Shown here: positions 1 through 6,106 of the stretch, in pieces
Position numbering within the stretch: position 1 is the first letter of the stretch
Layout of the letters: each line of letters starts with the position of its first letter
NCBI GenBank assembly: GCA_020724205.1
Contig: DYHK01000008.1
Span: 3,449-13,234 of the forward strand
Direction: 5' to 3'
DNA length: 9,786 nucleotides
Source of the DNA: Candidatus Aenigmatarchaeum sp.
GTDB lineage: Archaea > Nanobdellota > Nanobdellia > Pacearchaeales > GW2011-AR1
Position numbers and translations under genes: made by a program
The notes under the pieces: generated by a model
The model's input: the letters and a program-made list of their open reading frames with translations, nothing else
The model's database searches: none
Told to the model about the DNA's origin: nothing

Positions 1-1
1 T

Positions 2-2515
2 AAGTCACATCCTAAGAAGTTTACAGAAGAAGCAATAAGTAATTTTGTCAGACATCAAAAGTCTTTGGGTTTGAGTTATGATTGGAGTAGAATGTTAAAG
101 ACAAGTGATCCTGATTACTATAAATGGAATCAATATTTTTTCTTGAAGTTTTTTGAAAAAGGATTAGTATATAGAAAAAAAGCAAGTGTTAATTGGTGCA
201 ATAAGTGTGATACTGTATTAGCTAATGAGCAAGTCCATAATGGGATGTGTTGGAGACATACAGATACTGAAGTTGAGATAAAACAATTAGAGCAGTGGTT
301 TATCAAGACTACAAATTATGCTGATGAGTTATTAAGTGATGTGGATAAACTGGATTGGCCTGAGAGAATTAAGACTATGCAAAAAAACTGGATAGGGAAG
401 TCTTTTGGAGCTGAAATTGATTTTGTTATTAATGGAAAAAAATGGCCTGTCTTTACAACAAGACCCGATACTATTTTTGGAGTTACTTTTGTTGTTGTGA
501 GTTCTCAACATCCTAAACTTATGGAGTTAGTTACAAAAGAACAGAAGAAAGAAGTTGATAAGTTTCTTCAGAAGATTAAGAGTACTAAGCAAGAGGATAT
601 GGATAAGCTGGATAAGGAAGGAGTTTTTACTGGAAGTTATGCAGTAAATCCTATGACAAATGAAAAAGTTCCTATTTGGGTTGGTAATTTTGTTGTTGCA
701 GATTATGGAAGTGGAATGGTGATGGCTGTTCCTGCTCATGATCAGAGAGATTTTGAGTTTGCTAAGAAGTATAAGATTCCAATGAGGGTCGTTATAAAAC
801 CTGAGAAAGCTGAGTATACTATTATAGAAAAAAGTTTACCTAAAGACAAGATAAGCAAATTAAAAGATTTTGGAGAAGTAGTTATAATTAAGGAAGATAA
901 AAATTGGGGTAAATTCTATATGGTTTCTGTTAATTTAAATAATGAAAATAAGATAATAGATTTTTTAGAAAAAAATCTTCTTAAATCTTCTGATGATGGT
1001 GGTGCTTGGTATGCTGATAGTTTTAACACTTCAAATGTTGTTGTTTTCCCAAATAAAACTTTTATTTTGAAGAATGATAATGATATTCAAGATTCTATTA
1101 AACATGGATTAAAACTTGGGATTCCTAAAAATCAGTTAGAATTTGAACTTAAAGCATTTACAGATTATGGTCTTTTAGTAAACTCTCAAGGATTTGATGG
1201 GCTTGGAAGTGATGAGGCTAAGGAACATATTGTGAAAGCACTTGAGTTTAAGAAATTAGGGAGAAAAACTGTTCAGTATAAGTTAAGAGATTGGTTGATA
1301 AGCCGGCAGAGATATTGGGGAACTCCTATACCTATGATTTATTGTGATAAGTGTGGTATTGTTCCTGTTGCTGAGAAGGATCTTCCAATTAAGCTTCCTG
1401 AAAATGTTAGGTTTGGTCAGGGAAATCCTCTTTTAGGAAATAAGGAGTGGTTGAGTGTTAAGTGTCCAAAGTGTAATGGGAAGGCAAGAAGAGAGACAGA
1501 TACTATGGATACTTTCTTTGATTCTTCTTGGTATTTCTTAAGATATTGCGATAACAAGAATTCTAAGCTTCCTTTTGATAAGAAAAAAGTGGATTATTGG
1601 ATGAGTGTAAATCAGTATATTGGTGGAGCGGAACATGCAGTAATGCATTTGATTTATGCTAGATTTTTTACAAAGGCATTAAGTGATTTAGGATTTTTAA
1701 GAAGAGATTTGAGAGAGCCATTTACTAGATTGTTTAATCAAGGAATGCTTCATGGAAATGATGGTGCTGTTATGAGTAAATCAAGAGGAAATGTTGTGAT
1801 TCCTGAAGAGGTTAGTAAGGATTATGGAATTGATACAGCTAGATTGTTTTTGATGAGTATTGCTTCTCCTGATAAAGATACTCAGTGGAGTGCTGAAGGT
1901 GTTGATGGAAGCTTAAGATTTGTTAGAAGAGTTATGGATGTTATTCCAAGGATTAAGATTGCAAAGTCTTCTAAGGTTTTTGAGAGTAAGATAAACAAGG
2001 CAATTAAGGATGTAAGTGAGGATATTGAAATTATGAGGTATAATCTTGCAGTTATTAAATTGAGAAAATTATTTGAGGCTTTAGAAAATGAAAAAGAGGT
2101 TTCTAAGAAGGATTTAGAGAGTTTTGTTAAATTATTAAGTCCTTTCTGCCCTCATCTTGCAGAAGAGTTATGGGAGAAGATAAAAGGAAAAGGATTTGTT
2201 AGTTTAGCTGAGTGGCCTGAATATGATGAGAAGAAAATAGATCTTAGGTTAGAGAAGGCAGAACAAGATTTTGAAAAGACTATAAGTGATATTAATAATA
2301 TACTGAAAATTATTAGCGAGAGACAAGGAAAAGATGTTAAGGATATTTATCTTTATGTTATACCAACTGAGTTAGATAATTATAATTCTGAATTATTGAG
2401 TAAGAGGCTTGGAAAAAGTGTGAAGGTTTTTAAGGTAAATGATCCTAAGAAGTATGACCCTGAGAGTAAGGCTGGAAAGGCAAAGCCTGGAAAGCCTGCG
2501 ATTTATGTTGAGTAA
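2..2515 (+). CDS. leuS: Leucyl-tRNA synthetase, bacterial type, 5'-partial
   Basis: Class I synthetase that charges tRNA-Leu in the cytoplasm and hydrolyses mischarged tRNA. The open frame runs in from the window edge (837 residues visible); by comparison with E. coli LeuRS, roughly 95 N-terminal residues including the HIGH motif are missing. The TTG at 65 is internal, because conserved LeuRS-like sequence continues upstream of it. Visible landmarks are SYDWSR near 74-91, a WCNKC metal-site motif (194-208), the CP1 editing threonine-rich motif TTRPDTIFG (455-481), the editing-site motif AVPAHDQRDFEFA (from 725), the zinc pairs CDKC (1343-1354) and CPKC (1463-1474), SRQRYWG, DTMDTFFDSSWYF, and the KMSKS loop as VMSKS (1769-1783). 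These are bacterial-type features. About 118 extra residues (800-1153) lie between the editing motif and AFTDYGLLVNS. The C-terminus ends PGKPAIYVE, unlike E. coli. It stops one base before the next ATG. Confidence 0.97.
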   Translation, partial: KSHPKKFTEEAISNFVRHQKSLGLSYDWSRMLKTSDPDYYKWNQYFFLKFFEKGLVYRKKASVNWCNKCDTVLANEQVHNGMCWRHTDTEVEIKQLEQWFIKTTNYADELLSDVDKLDWPERIKTMQKNWIGKSFGAEIDFVINGKKWPVFTTRPDTIFGVTFVVVSSQHPKLMELVTKEQKKEVDKFLQKIKSTKQEDMDKLDKEGVFTGSYAVNPMTNEKVPIWVGNFVVADYGSGMVMAVPAHDQRDFEFAKKYKIPMRVVIKPEKAEYTIIEKSLPKDKISKLKDFGEVVIIKEDKNWGKFYMVSVNLNNENKIIDFLEKNLLKSSDDGGAWYADSFNTSNVVVFPNKTFILKNDNDIQDSIKHGLKLGIPKNQLEFELKAFTDYGLLVNSQGFDGLGSDEAKEHIVKALEFKKLGRKTVQYKLRDWLISRQRYWGTPIPMIYCDKCGIVPVAEKDLPIKLPENVRFGQGNPLLGNKEWLSVKCPKCNGKARRETDTMDTFFDSSWYFLRYCDNKNSKLPFDKKKVDYWMSVNQYIGGAEHAVMHLIYARFFTKALSDLGFLRRDLREPFTRLFNQGMLHGNDGAVMSKSRGNVVIPEEVSKDYGIDTARLFLMSIASPDKDTQWSAEGVDGSLRFVRRVMDVIPRIKIAKSSKVFESKINKAIKDVSEDIEIMRYNLAVIKLRKLFEALENEKEVSKKDLESFVKLLSPFCPHLAEELWEKIKGKGFVSLAEWPEYDEKKIDLRLEKAEQDFEKTISDINNILKIISERQGKDVKDIYLYVIPTELDNYNSELLSKRLGKSVKVFKVNDPKKYDPESKAGKAKPGKPAIYVE

Positions 2516-2516
2516 A

Positions 2517-2987
2517 ATGACAGATAATTTATTTGCCGAATTTAATGATGAATTTGAAAAGTTAAGGAAAGAGCTGGGATTTAAAGCGAGCTTATCTGAA
2601 TTAGATGAGATTTTTAGTTTGACAGATTTTATTTTGAAATTTAGATTTGTACCTACAAATTTATCTTATCAAATAAGATATAGAATTGTAGAGTATTATA
2701 ATTCTTCAGCAGGATATTTACACTCTCTTCTTATGCCTAATCCTCAAAATTTAGTTAATCTTAATGAGAGTAAGCTCTTTAACAGTGATGAGAAAAAATT
2801 AATTGGGGATTTGTTTGCTGAGTGTATGCATTTAAACTCAAGAAATACTCTAATCAATTTAAATCCTAATAAAAAAGAAGAGGGAAAATTGATAGATGAT
2901 GCTGTTAAGTTCTGGAAGGGAAAGTTTAAGCCAGAGAGTGAAAAGATATTCAGGAAGGTTAACAAGTATTGGAGTGGAGAGAAGTAA
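2517..2987 (+). CDS. Conserved-looking 156-aa protein of unknown function, coupled to leuS
   Basis: Not recognised with certainty. The ATG lies one base after the leuS stop, so the two are probably co-transcribed and translationally coupled. An in-frame ATG at 2439 would overlap leuS by 77 bases and is less likely. The product is soluble and mostly helical, with no signal peptide or membrane segment. Visible blocks are EFEKLRKELGFK (residues 12-23), SLSELDEIFSLTDFIL (25-40), GYLHSLLMPNPQN (66-78), SRNTLINL (108-115) and a charged tail with FWKGKFKPE (132-140). The pattern resembles, from memory, a small hypothetical family of DPANN archaea; this is not verified. The coupling hints at a role near translation, but nothing in the sequence gives a function. 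Confidence 0.85.
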   Translation: MTDNLFAEFNDEFEKLRKELGFKASLSELDEIFSLTDFILKFRFVPTNLSYQIRYRIVEYYNSSAGYLHSLLMPNPQNLVNLNESKLFNSDEKKLIGDLFAECMHLNSRNTLINLNPNKKEEGKLIDDAVKFWKGKFKPESEKIFRKVNKYWSGEK

Positions 2988-3002
2988 TTTTAATTGTCTA
3001 AT

Positions 3003-3024
3003 TATAAACTTTAAAAAGTTTATA
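3003..3024 (+). promoter_or_regulatory. Perfect 10-bp inverted repeat containing a TATA-like box
   Basis: Arms TATAAACTTT (3003-3012) and AAAGTTTATA (3015-3024) are separated by AA. The right arm carries TTTATA, about 41-46 bases before the ATG at 3065. A TATA box here would place transcription initiation near 3047-3050, giving a short leader that includes the Shine-Dalgarno. The palindrome overlapping the TATA box could be an operator; that is inference. It may give the membrane gene its own promoter besides read-through from leuS. Confidence 0.5.
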
Positions 3025-3053
3025 GCAATTATATTTAATAATATAACTGGAAG

Positions 3054-3062
3054 GGAGGTGAT
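3054..3062 (+). promoter_or_regulatory. Near-perfect Shine-Dalgarno (GGAGGTGAT)
   Basis: GGAGGTGAT matches the anti-Shine-Dalgarno at the archaeal 16S rRNA 3' end. The GGAGG core ends six bases before the ATG at 3065, which fixes that start. It contrasts with most other genes here, which have no such site. Confidence 0.85.
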
Positions 3063-3064
3063 AA

Positions 3065-3463
3065 ATGGTTTTAGGTAATTTAACAAGTATAGAGTGGTTA
3101 GCTTTGATAGTTGTTATTTTTAGCATAATTAAGACAATTGTTGTTTTGAGTAAACCTTCTGCTTGGGGCAAGTTTGCTGTTAAAATGTATAGCAAACCTG
3201 TAGTTACTGGTATTGTAGCTTTTATCTTGGCATTAGGAGTTTTATTTGTGCTTTTAGATAGTGGAATAACAATAACTCAGATTTTTGCAGTCACTCTGTT
3301 TGTGGTCTTGTTGGTTTATGTGGGAATAAGTGCTTATTCTAAGGAAATGGGTGCTTTGGCTAGTAAACTTTTGAAGGATCACTCGATTGTTAAGAAGTCT
3401 TGGTTTTACATAGTTATCTGGCTTGCACTTGTAATCTGGGTGCTTTACGAGATTTTTATGTAA
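3065..3463 (+). CDS. Four-helix membrane protein of unknown function
   Basis: 132-aa integral membrane protein; family not recognised. Four hydrophobic segments lie at about residues 8-29, 46-65, 70-92 and 112-131. They are joined by short charged loops, including a basic stretch SKPSAWGKFAVKMYSKP (29-45) and SKEMGALASKLLKDHSIVKKS (92-112). By the positive-inside rule both basic loops probably face the cytoplasm, with both termini outside. No enzyme motif or metal-binding site is visible. The start is set by a strong Shine-Dalgarno. It lies 77 bases after the preceding gene and may be transcribed both from the leuS unit and from its own palindromic promoter. Confidence 0.85.
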   Translation: MVLGNLTSIEWLALIVVIFSIIKTIVVLSKPSAWGKFAVKMYSKPVVTGIVAFILALGVLFVLLDSGITITQIFAVTLFVVLLVYVGISAYSKEMGALASKLLKDHSIVKKSWFYIVIWLALVIWVLYEIFM

Positions 3464-3477
3464 GCAATTTATTTGTC

Positions 3478-3495
3478 TTTTATTTTTATTTTTCC
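3478..3495 (+). terminator. T-rich tract, probable archaeal terminator
   Basis: Runs of four to five T broken by single A bases start 15 bases after the stop codon of the membrane-protein gene. Archaeal transcription commonly ends at such T tracts without a hairpin. It probably closes the leuS unit. Confidence 0.5.
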
Positions 3496-3551
3496 TATTT
3501 GAAAGTATGTTAATGATTCCAGAGTAAATTTTCATAAGAGAAAATTTATAG

Positions 3552-3560
3552 TTTATATAC
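3552..3560 (+). promoter_or_regulatory. TATA-like box TTTATATAC (distal)
   Basis: A good archaeal TATA-like string lies 100 bases before the ATG at 3660. It would start a transcript near 3580-3585, giving a leader of about 75 bases or an independent small RNA. The proximal box at 3632 is a competing promoter. The rest of 3464-3659 is A/T-rich, with no open frame or tRNA seen. Confidence 0.35.
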
Positions 3561-3631
3561 TTAAAGTGTTAGATTATATTATTGATTAACTTTGGATATT
3601 AAACTAATTTAGTAATAACCTATAGAAAAAG

Positions 3632-3640
3632 TTAAAAATA
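3632..3640 (+). promoter_or_regulatory. TATA-like box, proximal, leaderless spacing
   Basis: TTAAAAATA is centred 24 bases before the ATG at 3660, the spacing expected for a leaderless archaeal transcript. No Shine-Dalgarno precedes that ATG, which supports leaderless translation. Confidence 0.45.
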
Positions 3641-3659
3641 TTGTTCCTTTGTTGATAAT

Positions 3660-3998
3660 ATGATTCCTCAGAGATTAAGTGAAGAAGAAAGGAGAATAGT
3701 TGAAGATCCCTCAGATATTATTTATTTAGAAATTGTAAAAGGTATGAGTGTAGAAGAGATGAGTGCTTTTGATTGTTATAGGCCTAAAGATTTTCACCAT
3801 TATACAAGTATTCAAAAAAGTTGGATTCAGAAAGAAATGTATTTGATAATGGCTAGACCGGGACATGATTCTAATACTACTCATGATTCTCTTCAAGGAG
3901 AGTTAGCTGAAGATATGATTTCTAATCGTAATGGTCCGAGATTCAAGACTTTTTATGTACTAAAATTTCCAGAGATGGTTGAAAGAATTTCAAATTAA
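3660..3998 (+). CDS. Small soluble hypothetical protein, 112 aa
   Basis: Not recognised. It is a hydrophilic, mostly helical protein without signal peptide or membrane segment. The N-terminus is rich in charge (LSEEERRIVEDPSD, residues 5-18). The C-terminal half has a block that looks conserved in type: SWIQKEMYLIMARPGHD near 54-70, LAEDMISNRNG near 82-92, then RFKTFYVLKFPE. The order of WI-x-KE, an arginine/glycine/histidine patch and a closing aromatic segment loosely recalls short conserved domains of unknown function, but I cannot name one. It is a stand-alone gene: a terminator-like tract lies upstream, and the promoter of the next gene follows its stop codon within about seven bases. 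Confidence 0.75.
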   Translation: MIPQRLSEEERRIVEDPSDIIYLEIVKGMSVEEMSAFDCYRPKDFHHYTSIQKSWIQKEMYLIMARPGHDSNTTHDSLQGELAEDMISNRNGPRFKTFYVLKFPEMVERISN

Positions 3999-4004
3999 AT
4001 AAGA

Positions 4005-4013
4005 TTTAAATAC
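4005..4013 (+). promoter_or_regulatory. TATA-like box TTTAAATAC
   Basis: It is centred 25 bases before the ATG at 4034, with a short pyrimidine-rich stretch between and no Shine-Dalgarno. This is one of the clearest leaderless archaeal promoters in the window and supports 4034 as the start over the in-frame ATG at 4049. Confidence 0.65.
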
Positions 4014-4033
4014 TCCTTTTTATTTTCTTAATT

Positions 4034-4462
4034 ATGGTTGTTGAATTTATGGCTGTTAATTATCTGGCTGTACTTGTTTCTAGTATTGTTGCGTTTATTA
4101 TTGGTTATTTATGGTTCTCTCCTTATCTTTTTGGAAATCTTTGGATGAAGCTTTCTGGTATTGATTCTAATAAGAAGGATAAACCTGTTAAGAAAAAAAG
4201 TATGACTGGTAGTTTAATTGGAGGATTTGTTTCTTTACTTGTGATGATGTATGTTCTTGCTTATTTTATTAGTTATGCTGGTGCTAAGACATGGGTGGAT
4301 GGCGCTTGTATTGGGGCTTTGGTCTGGTTAGGTTTCTTTGCTACAACAATGTTAGGAATGGTTTTGTGGGAAGGAAAACCGTTTAAGTTATATCTTCTTA
4401 GTGTGCTTCATTATCTAGTTGTTTTAGTTATTGCAGGCGTTATTCTAGCTGTTTGGGCTTAG
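4034..4462 (+). CDS. DUF1761-like integral membrane protein
   Basis: 142-aa membrane protein resembling the DUF1761 family, whose biochemical function is unknown. Four hydrophobic segments lie at about residues 8-28, 59-81, 89-112 and 118-141. Family-like signatures are NYLAVLVSSIVAFIIGYLWFSP followed by LFGNLWMKLSG near the N-terminus, and ALVWLGFFATTMLG then VLWEGKPFKLYLL towards the end. The basic loop KKDKPVKKKS (47-56) after the first segment should be cytoplasmic. Length is about that of single-domain family members. The TATA spacing favours the first ATG; a second ATG five codons on is possible. It has its own promoter and a long, gene-free region behind it, so it is probably monocistronic. 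DUF1761 occurs in both bacteria and archaea, so it says little about origin. Confidence 0.85.
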   Translation: MVVEFMAVNYLAVLVSSIVAFIIGYLWFSPYLFGNLWMKLSGIDSNKKDKPVKKKSMTGSLIGGFVSLLVMMYVLAYFISYAGAKTWVDGACIGALVWLGFFATTMLGMVLWEGKPFKLYLLSVLHYLVVLVIAGVILAVWA

Positions 4463-4636
4463 TTTTATGATTAATAGTAAGTAAATGAGTCTAAAATCGG
4501 TAGGTTATATGTTAGTGGCAGATTAATCAGATAATAGGTAGATAATAACTTAGTAAAATGTTTAAATTTTTACTGGGAAAAATTTGTTATTTTCTATTTT
4601 AAATAATAATTTGTTATTTTTTACCTACCTTAATCT
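4463..4636. other. Gene-free region with repeats and GGTAGGT-like motifs
   Basis: No tRNA or open frame was seen. It contains GGTAGGTTAT (4499-4508), TAGGTAGATA (4535-4544), a TATA-like TTTAAATTTTTAC near 4560, two copies of a 13-base direct repeat, and TACCTACCTT (4622-4631), the reverse complement of a motif overlapping the regulator start at 7291. It could be an operator region for the nuclease gene or hold a small RNA; neither is shown. Confidence 0.4.
4581..4620 (+). repeat. Pair of 13-bp direct repeats (AATTTGTTATTTT)
   Basis: Exact copies at 4581-4593 and 4608-4620, offset by 27 bases, lie immediately upstream of the nuclease promoter. The sequence is T-rich, so it may act as a termination tract for upstream transcripts, or as paired protein-binding sites. 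Confidence 0.55.
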
Positions 4637-4644
4637 TTTTATAT
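4637..4644 (+). promoter_or_regulatory. TATA-like box TTTTATAT
   Basis: It is centred about 25 bases before the ATG at 4665, leaderless spacing, and no Shine-Dalgarno is present. The same octamer occurs at the same distance before the regulator gene at 7291. Confidence 0.6.
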
Positions 4645-4664
4645 TCTTATTTGTTTTATGAATT

Positions 4665-5336
4665 ATGAGTTTTAAATTATCTCCCTCTTCACTTGGGCTT
4701 ATGAAGGAGTGTCCTAGATGTTTTTGGTTAGAACAGCATGGTATTTGGAAGAGACCTATGGGAGCTTTTCCAAGCTTACCTAATGGGATGGATAGGATTT
4801 TGAAGAGACACTTTGATATTTTTAGAGATAAGGGTATGCTTCCTCCAGAGCTAAAAGAGTGAAGAGAGTGTGAGAGACTGAAGCTTTTCAGTGAGACAGA
4901 GTTATTAGAAGTGTGGAGAAATGCTCGTGAGGGATTGATTTTTATTGATAAGGATAGAAATGTTTTGGTTGGAGCTTTAGATAATGTTCTTGTTAGAGAT
5001 GGAAAATTAATTGTGTTAGATTATAAAACAAGAGGTTATGAGTTAAAGGATAATACACACGAGCACTATCAAGACCAGATGAATCTTTATACTTTTTTAC
5101 TTCAGAAAAATGGATATGAGACAGAGGATTTTGCCTTTCTCTTATTTTATTATCCAGATAAGGTTCTGGAAACAGGAGAGGTTATCTTTGAGACTAAGCT
5201 AGTTAAGGTAAGTGTGAGTGTAAAGGATGCTGAGGATCTTTTTAATAAGGCTTTAAACTTTCTTAATGGAAAGTGTCCGGAAAAGAATCAGTTTAATGAG
5301 TGCAAGTGGTGTGAGAGGATTGATGTTGAGGTTTAG
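4665..5336 (+). pseudogene. PD-(D/E)XK nuclease, RecB/Cas4-like, interrupted by in-frame UGA
   Basis: The frame is continuous across 223 codons except for a TGA at 4860-4862 (codon 66), splitting it into 4665-4862 and a downstream open part restarting at best from GTG 4911. Without the stop it resembles a DPANN/CPR-type RecB-family nuclease (PDDEXK_1-like). It has N-terminal CPRC (Cys16, Cys19), active-site Asp106 in GALDN, Asp119 and Lys121 in LDYKT, the QxxxY motif (Gln138-Tyr142), and C-terminal Cys204, Cys213 and Cys216. The cysteines at both ends suggest an Fe-S cluster as in Cas4 and AddB. Sequence around the stop (LPPELKE before, RECERLKLFSETELLEVWRN after) fits a nuclease of this kind with no frameshift. 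GTG 4911 has no Shine-Dalgarno and would lose the first cysteine pair. It may be a recent nonsense mutation, a sequencing error or recoding. No CRISPR array or cas gene is nearby. Confidence 0.75.
4860..4862 (+). other. In-frame UGA within the nuclease gene
   Basis: This is the only TGA terminating a plausible gene frame here; the other eleven genes end in TAA (eight) or TAG (three). A small hairpin follows at 4877-4892 (6-bp stem ACTGAA/TTCAGT, four-base loop), 14 bases after the TGA. It is too weak and generic to call a recoding element. Confidence 0.7.
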
Positions 5337-5382
5337 TTTTAACATATTGTGCTATATTTAGTGTCGGAACCTTAAGGGTGAA

Positions 5383-5389
5383 ATTATAT
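5383..5389 (+). promoter_or_regulatory. Possible TATA box ATTATAT
   Basis: It is centred 38 bases before the ATG at 5424, which would give a leader of about 10-15 bases. It lies in a short intergenic stretch that also holds the palindrome CCTTAAGG (5370-5377). It is weaker than the other promoter candidates. Confidence 0.35.
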
Positions 5390-5423
5390 CTACTTCTGTA
5401 AGCTTAGGTTTTTGTGATATAAA

Positions 5424-5966
5424 ATGACAGAAGAAAAACAAACAAATCAGGAAATTGTGAAATCGCTTGTACATAAATATGGATTTAAGAGAACAAGTTA
5501 TGATAGCTTGCCTACTATTGACTTTGTTTATCCAGATTTTGTTCAAGATTGTAATAGGGAAGACTTTAGATTTTCACATGAAGTTAGAAGAGAACTAGCT
5601 AAGAGAGAAGGTGTTGTGAGAGAAAGTCTGAGAGATAAAGAACTAATATGGAGTAATCACCCTGGACTTGTAATGTTGGCAGATAGTACTGCTCCAAGGG
5701 TTGGATTGGGAGATATAATAAATGGAAAAATAAATAGTGTATACTCTTTTTATGCTCCTATGTTGTTTCTAGGTTTTGGTAAGGAGGAAAATGAGTTTGT
5801 AGCTTATCCTGTCAAGGCTATTCCCCTTGATGATAGAATTGGAGGACAGATGTTCTGGCATCAGTTAACAGAAGAAGAAACAAGTTCCTTATATGAACTC
5901 TTAATTAAAAAGGCAGAAGAGAGACCATATAAGTCTTTAATTCAAAGGATAAAGGATTTTTTATAA
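5424..5966 (+). CDS. Hypothetical protein, 180 aa
   Basis: Not recognised. It is soluble, with no signal peptide or convincing membrane helix. The N-terminal third is charged and helical (NQEIVKSLVHKYGFKRTSYDSLP). The middle, residues about 75-140, alternates hydrophobic and polar stretches consistent with beta strands, with LVMLADSTAPRVGLGDIING and VYSFYAPMLFLGFG. The C-terminus is a charged helix ending RIKDFL. No catalytic motif, cysteine pair or nucleotide-binding loop is evident. The base composition matches its neighbours and it ends in TAA. It stands between the broken nuclease and another unknown gene, each separated by 87-140 bases, so co-transcription is uncertain. Confidence 0.8.
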   Translation: MTEEKQTNQEIVKSLVHKYGFKRTSYDSLPTIDFVYPDFVQDCNREDFRFSHEVRRELAKREGVVRESLRDKELIWSNHPGLVMLADSTAPRVGLGDIINGKINSVYSFYAPMLFLGFGKEENEFVAYPVKAIPLDDRIGGQMFWHQLTEEETSSLYELLIKKAEERPYKSLIQRIKDFL

Positions 5967-6033
5967 GAACATAATATTTTTATTCAGTCTATTTAGGGAT
6001 TGGTGTTAAACCTGAACTTTACGGGTAAAATCT

Positions 6034-6053
6034 AATATATTTTTTCTTTCTTT
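6034..6053 (+). promoter_or_regulatory. TATA-like box overlapping a T tract
   Basis: AATATATTT at 6034-6042 would start transcription near 6064, giving a leader of about 40 bases with the Shine-Dalgarno at 6090. The same place begins a T-rich run (to 6053) that, after the small hairpin at 6010-6026, could also terminate the preceding gene. Confidence 0.4.
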
Positions 6054-6089
6054 ATGATTTAGTAAATGAAAAAATAATTAACAATGTAA

Positions 6090-6094
6090 GGAGG
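6090..6094 (+). promoter_or_regulatory. Shine-Dalgarno GGAGG, long spacing
   Basis: AAGGAGG ends 12 bases before the ATG at 6107, longer than the usual 5-9. No closer in-frame start exists, so 6107 stands. Confidence 0.6.
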
Positions 6095-6106
6095 AAATAT
6101 AGAAAA

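Noticed and set aside
65..67. TTG at 65 as the leuS start
   Set aside because: The same frame is open to the window edge and encodes LeuRS-like sequence upstream, so this is an internal Leu codon.
2439..2516. Upstream ATG extension of the 156-aa gene
   Set aside because: It would overlap leuS by 77 bases, while an ATG one base after the leuS stop gives normal operon spacing.
2744..3195. Small - strand frames over the leuS-downstream genes
   Set aside because: They are shadows of + strand genes, with skewed composition and no start signals.
4860..4862. UGA reassigned to Gly or Trp genome-wide
   Set aside because: About 4,000 bases of confident synthetase coding sequence contain many Gly and Trp codons but no in-frame TGA.
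4877..4892. Selenocysteine insertion hairpin after the UGA
   Set aside because: A six-pair stem with a four-base loop is too simple, archaeal SECIS elements sit in untranslated regions, and nothing marks the position as a redox site.
4665..5336. Cas4 of a CRISPR system
   Set aside because: The cysteine/nuclease layout is Cas4-like, but no repeats, spacers or other cas genes are present; RecB-family nucleases of this type occur outside CRISPR loci.
3464..6106. tRNA or C/D-box RNA genes in the intergenic regions
   Set aside because: No T-arm consensus, acceptor-stem pairing or paired C and D boxes could be found.
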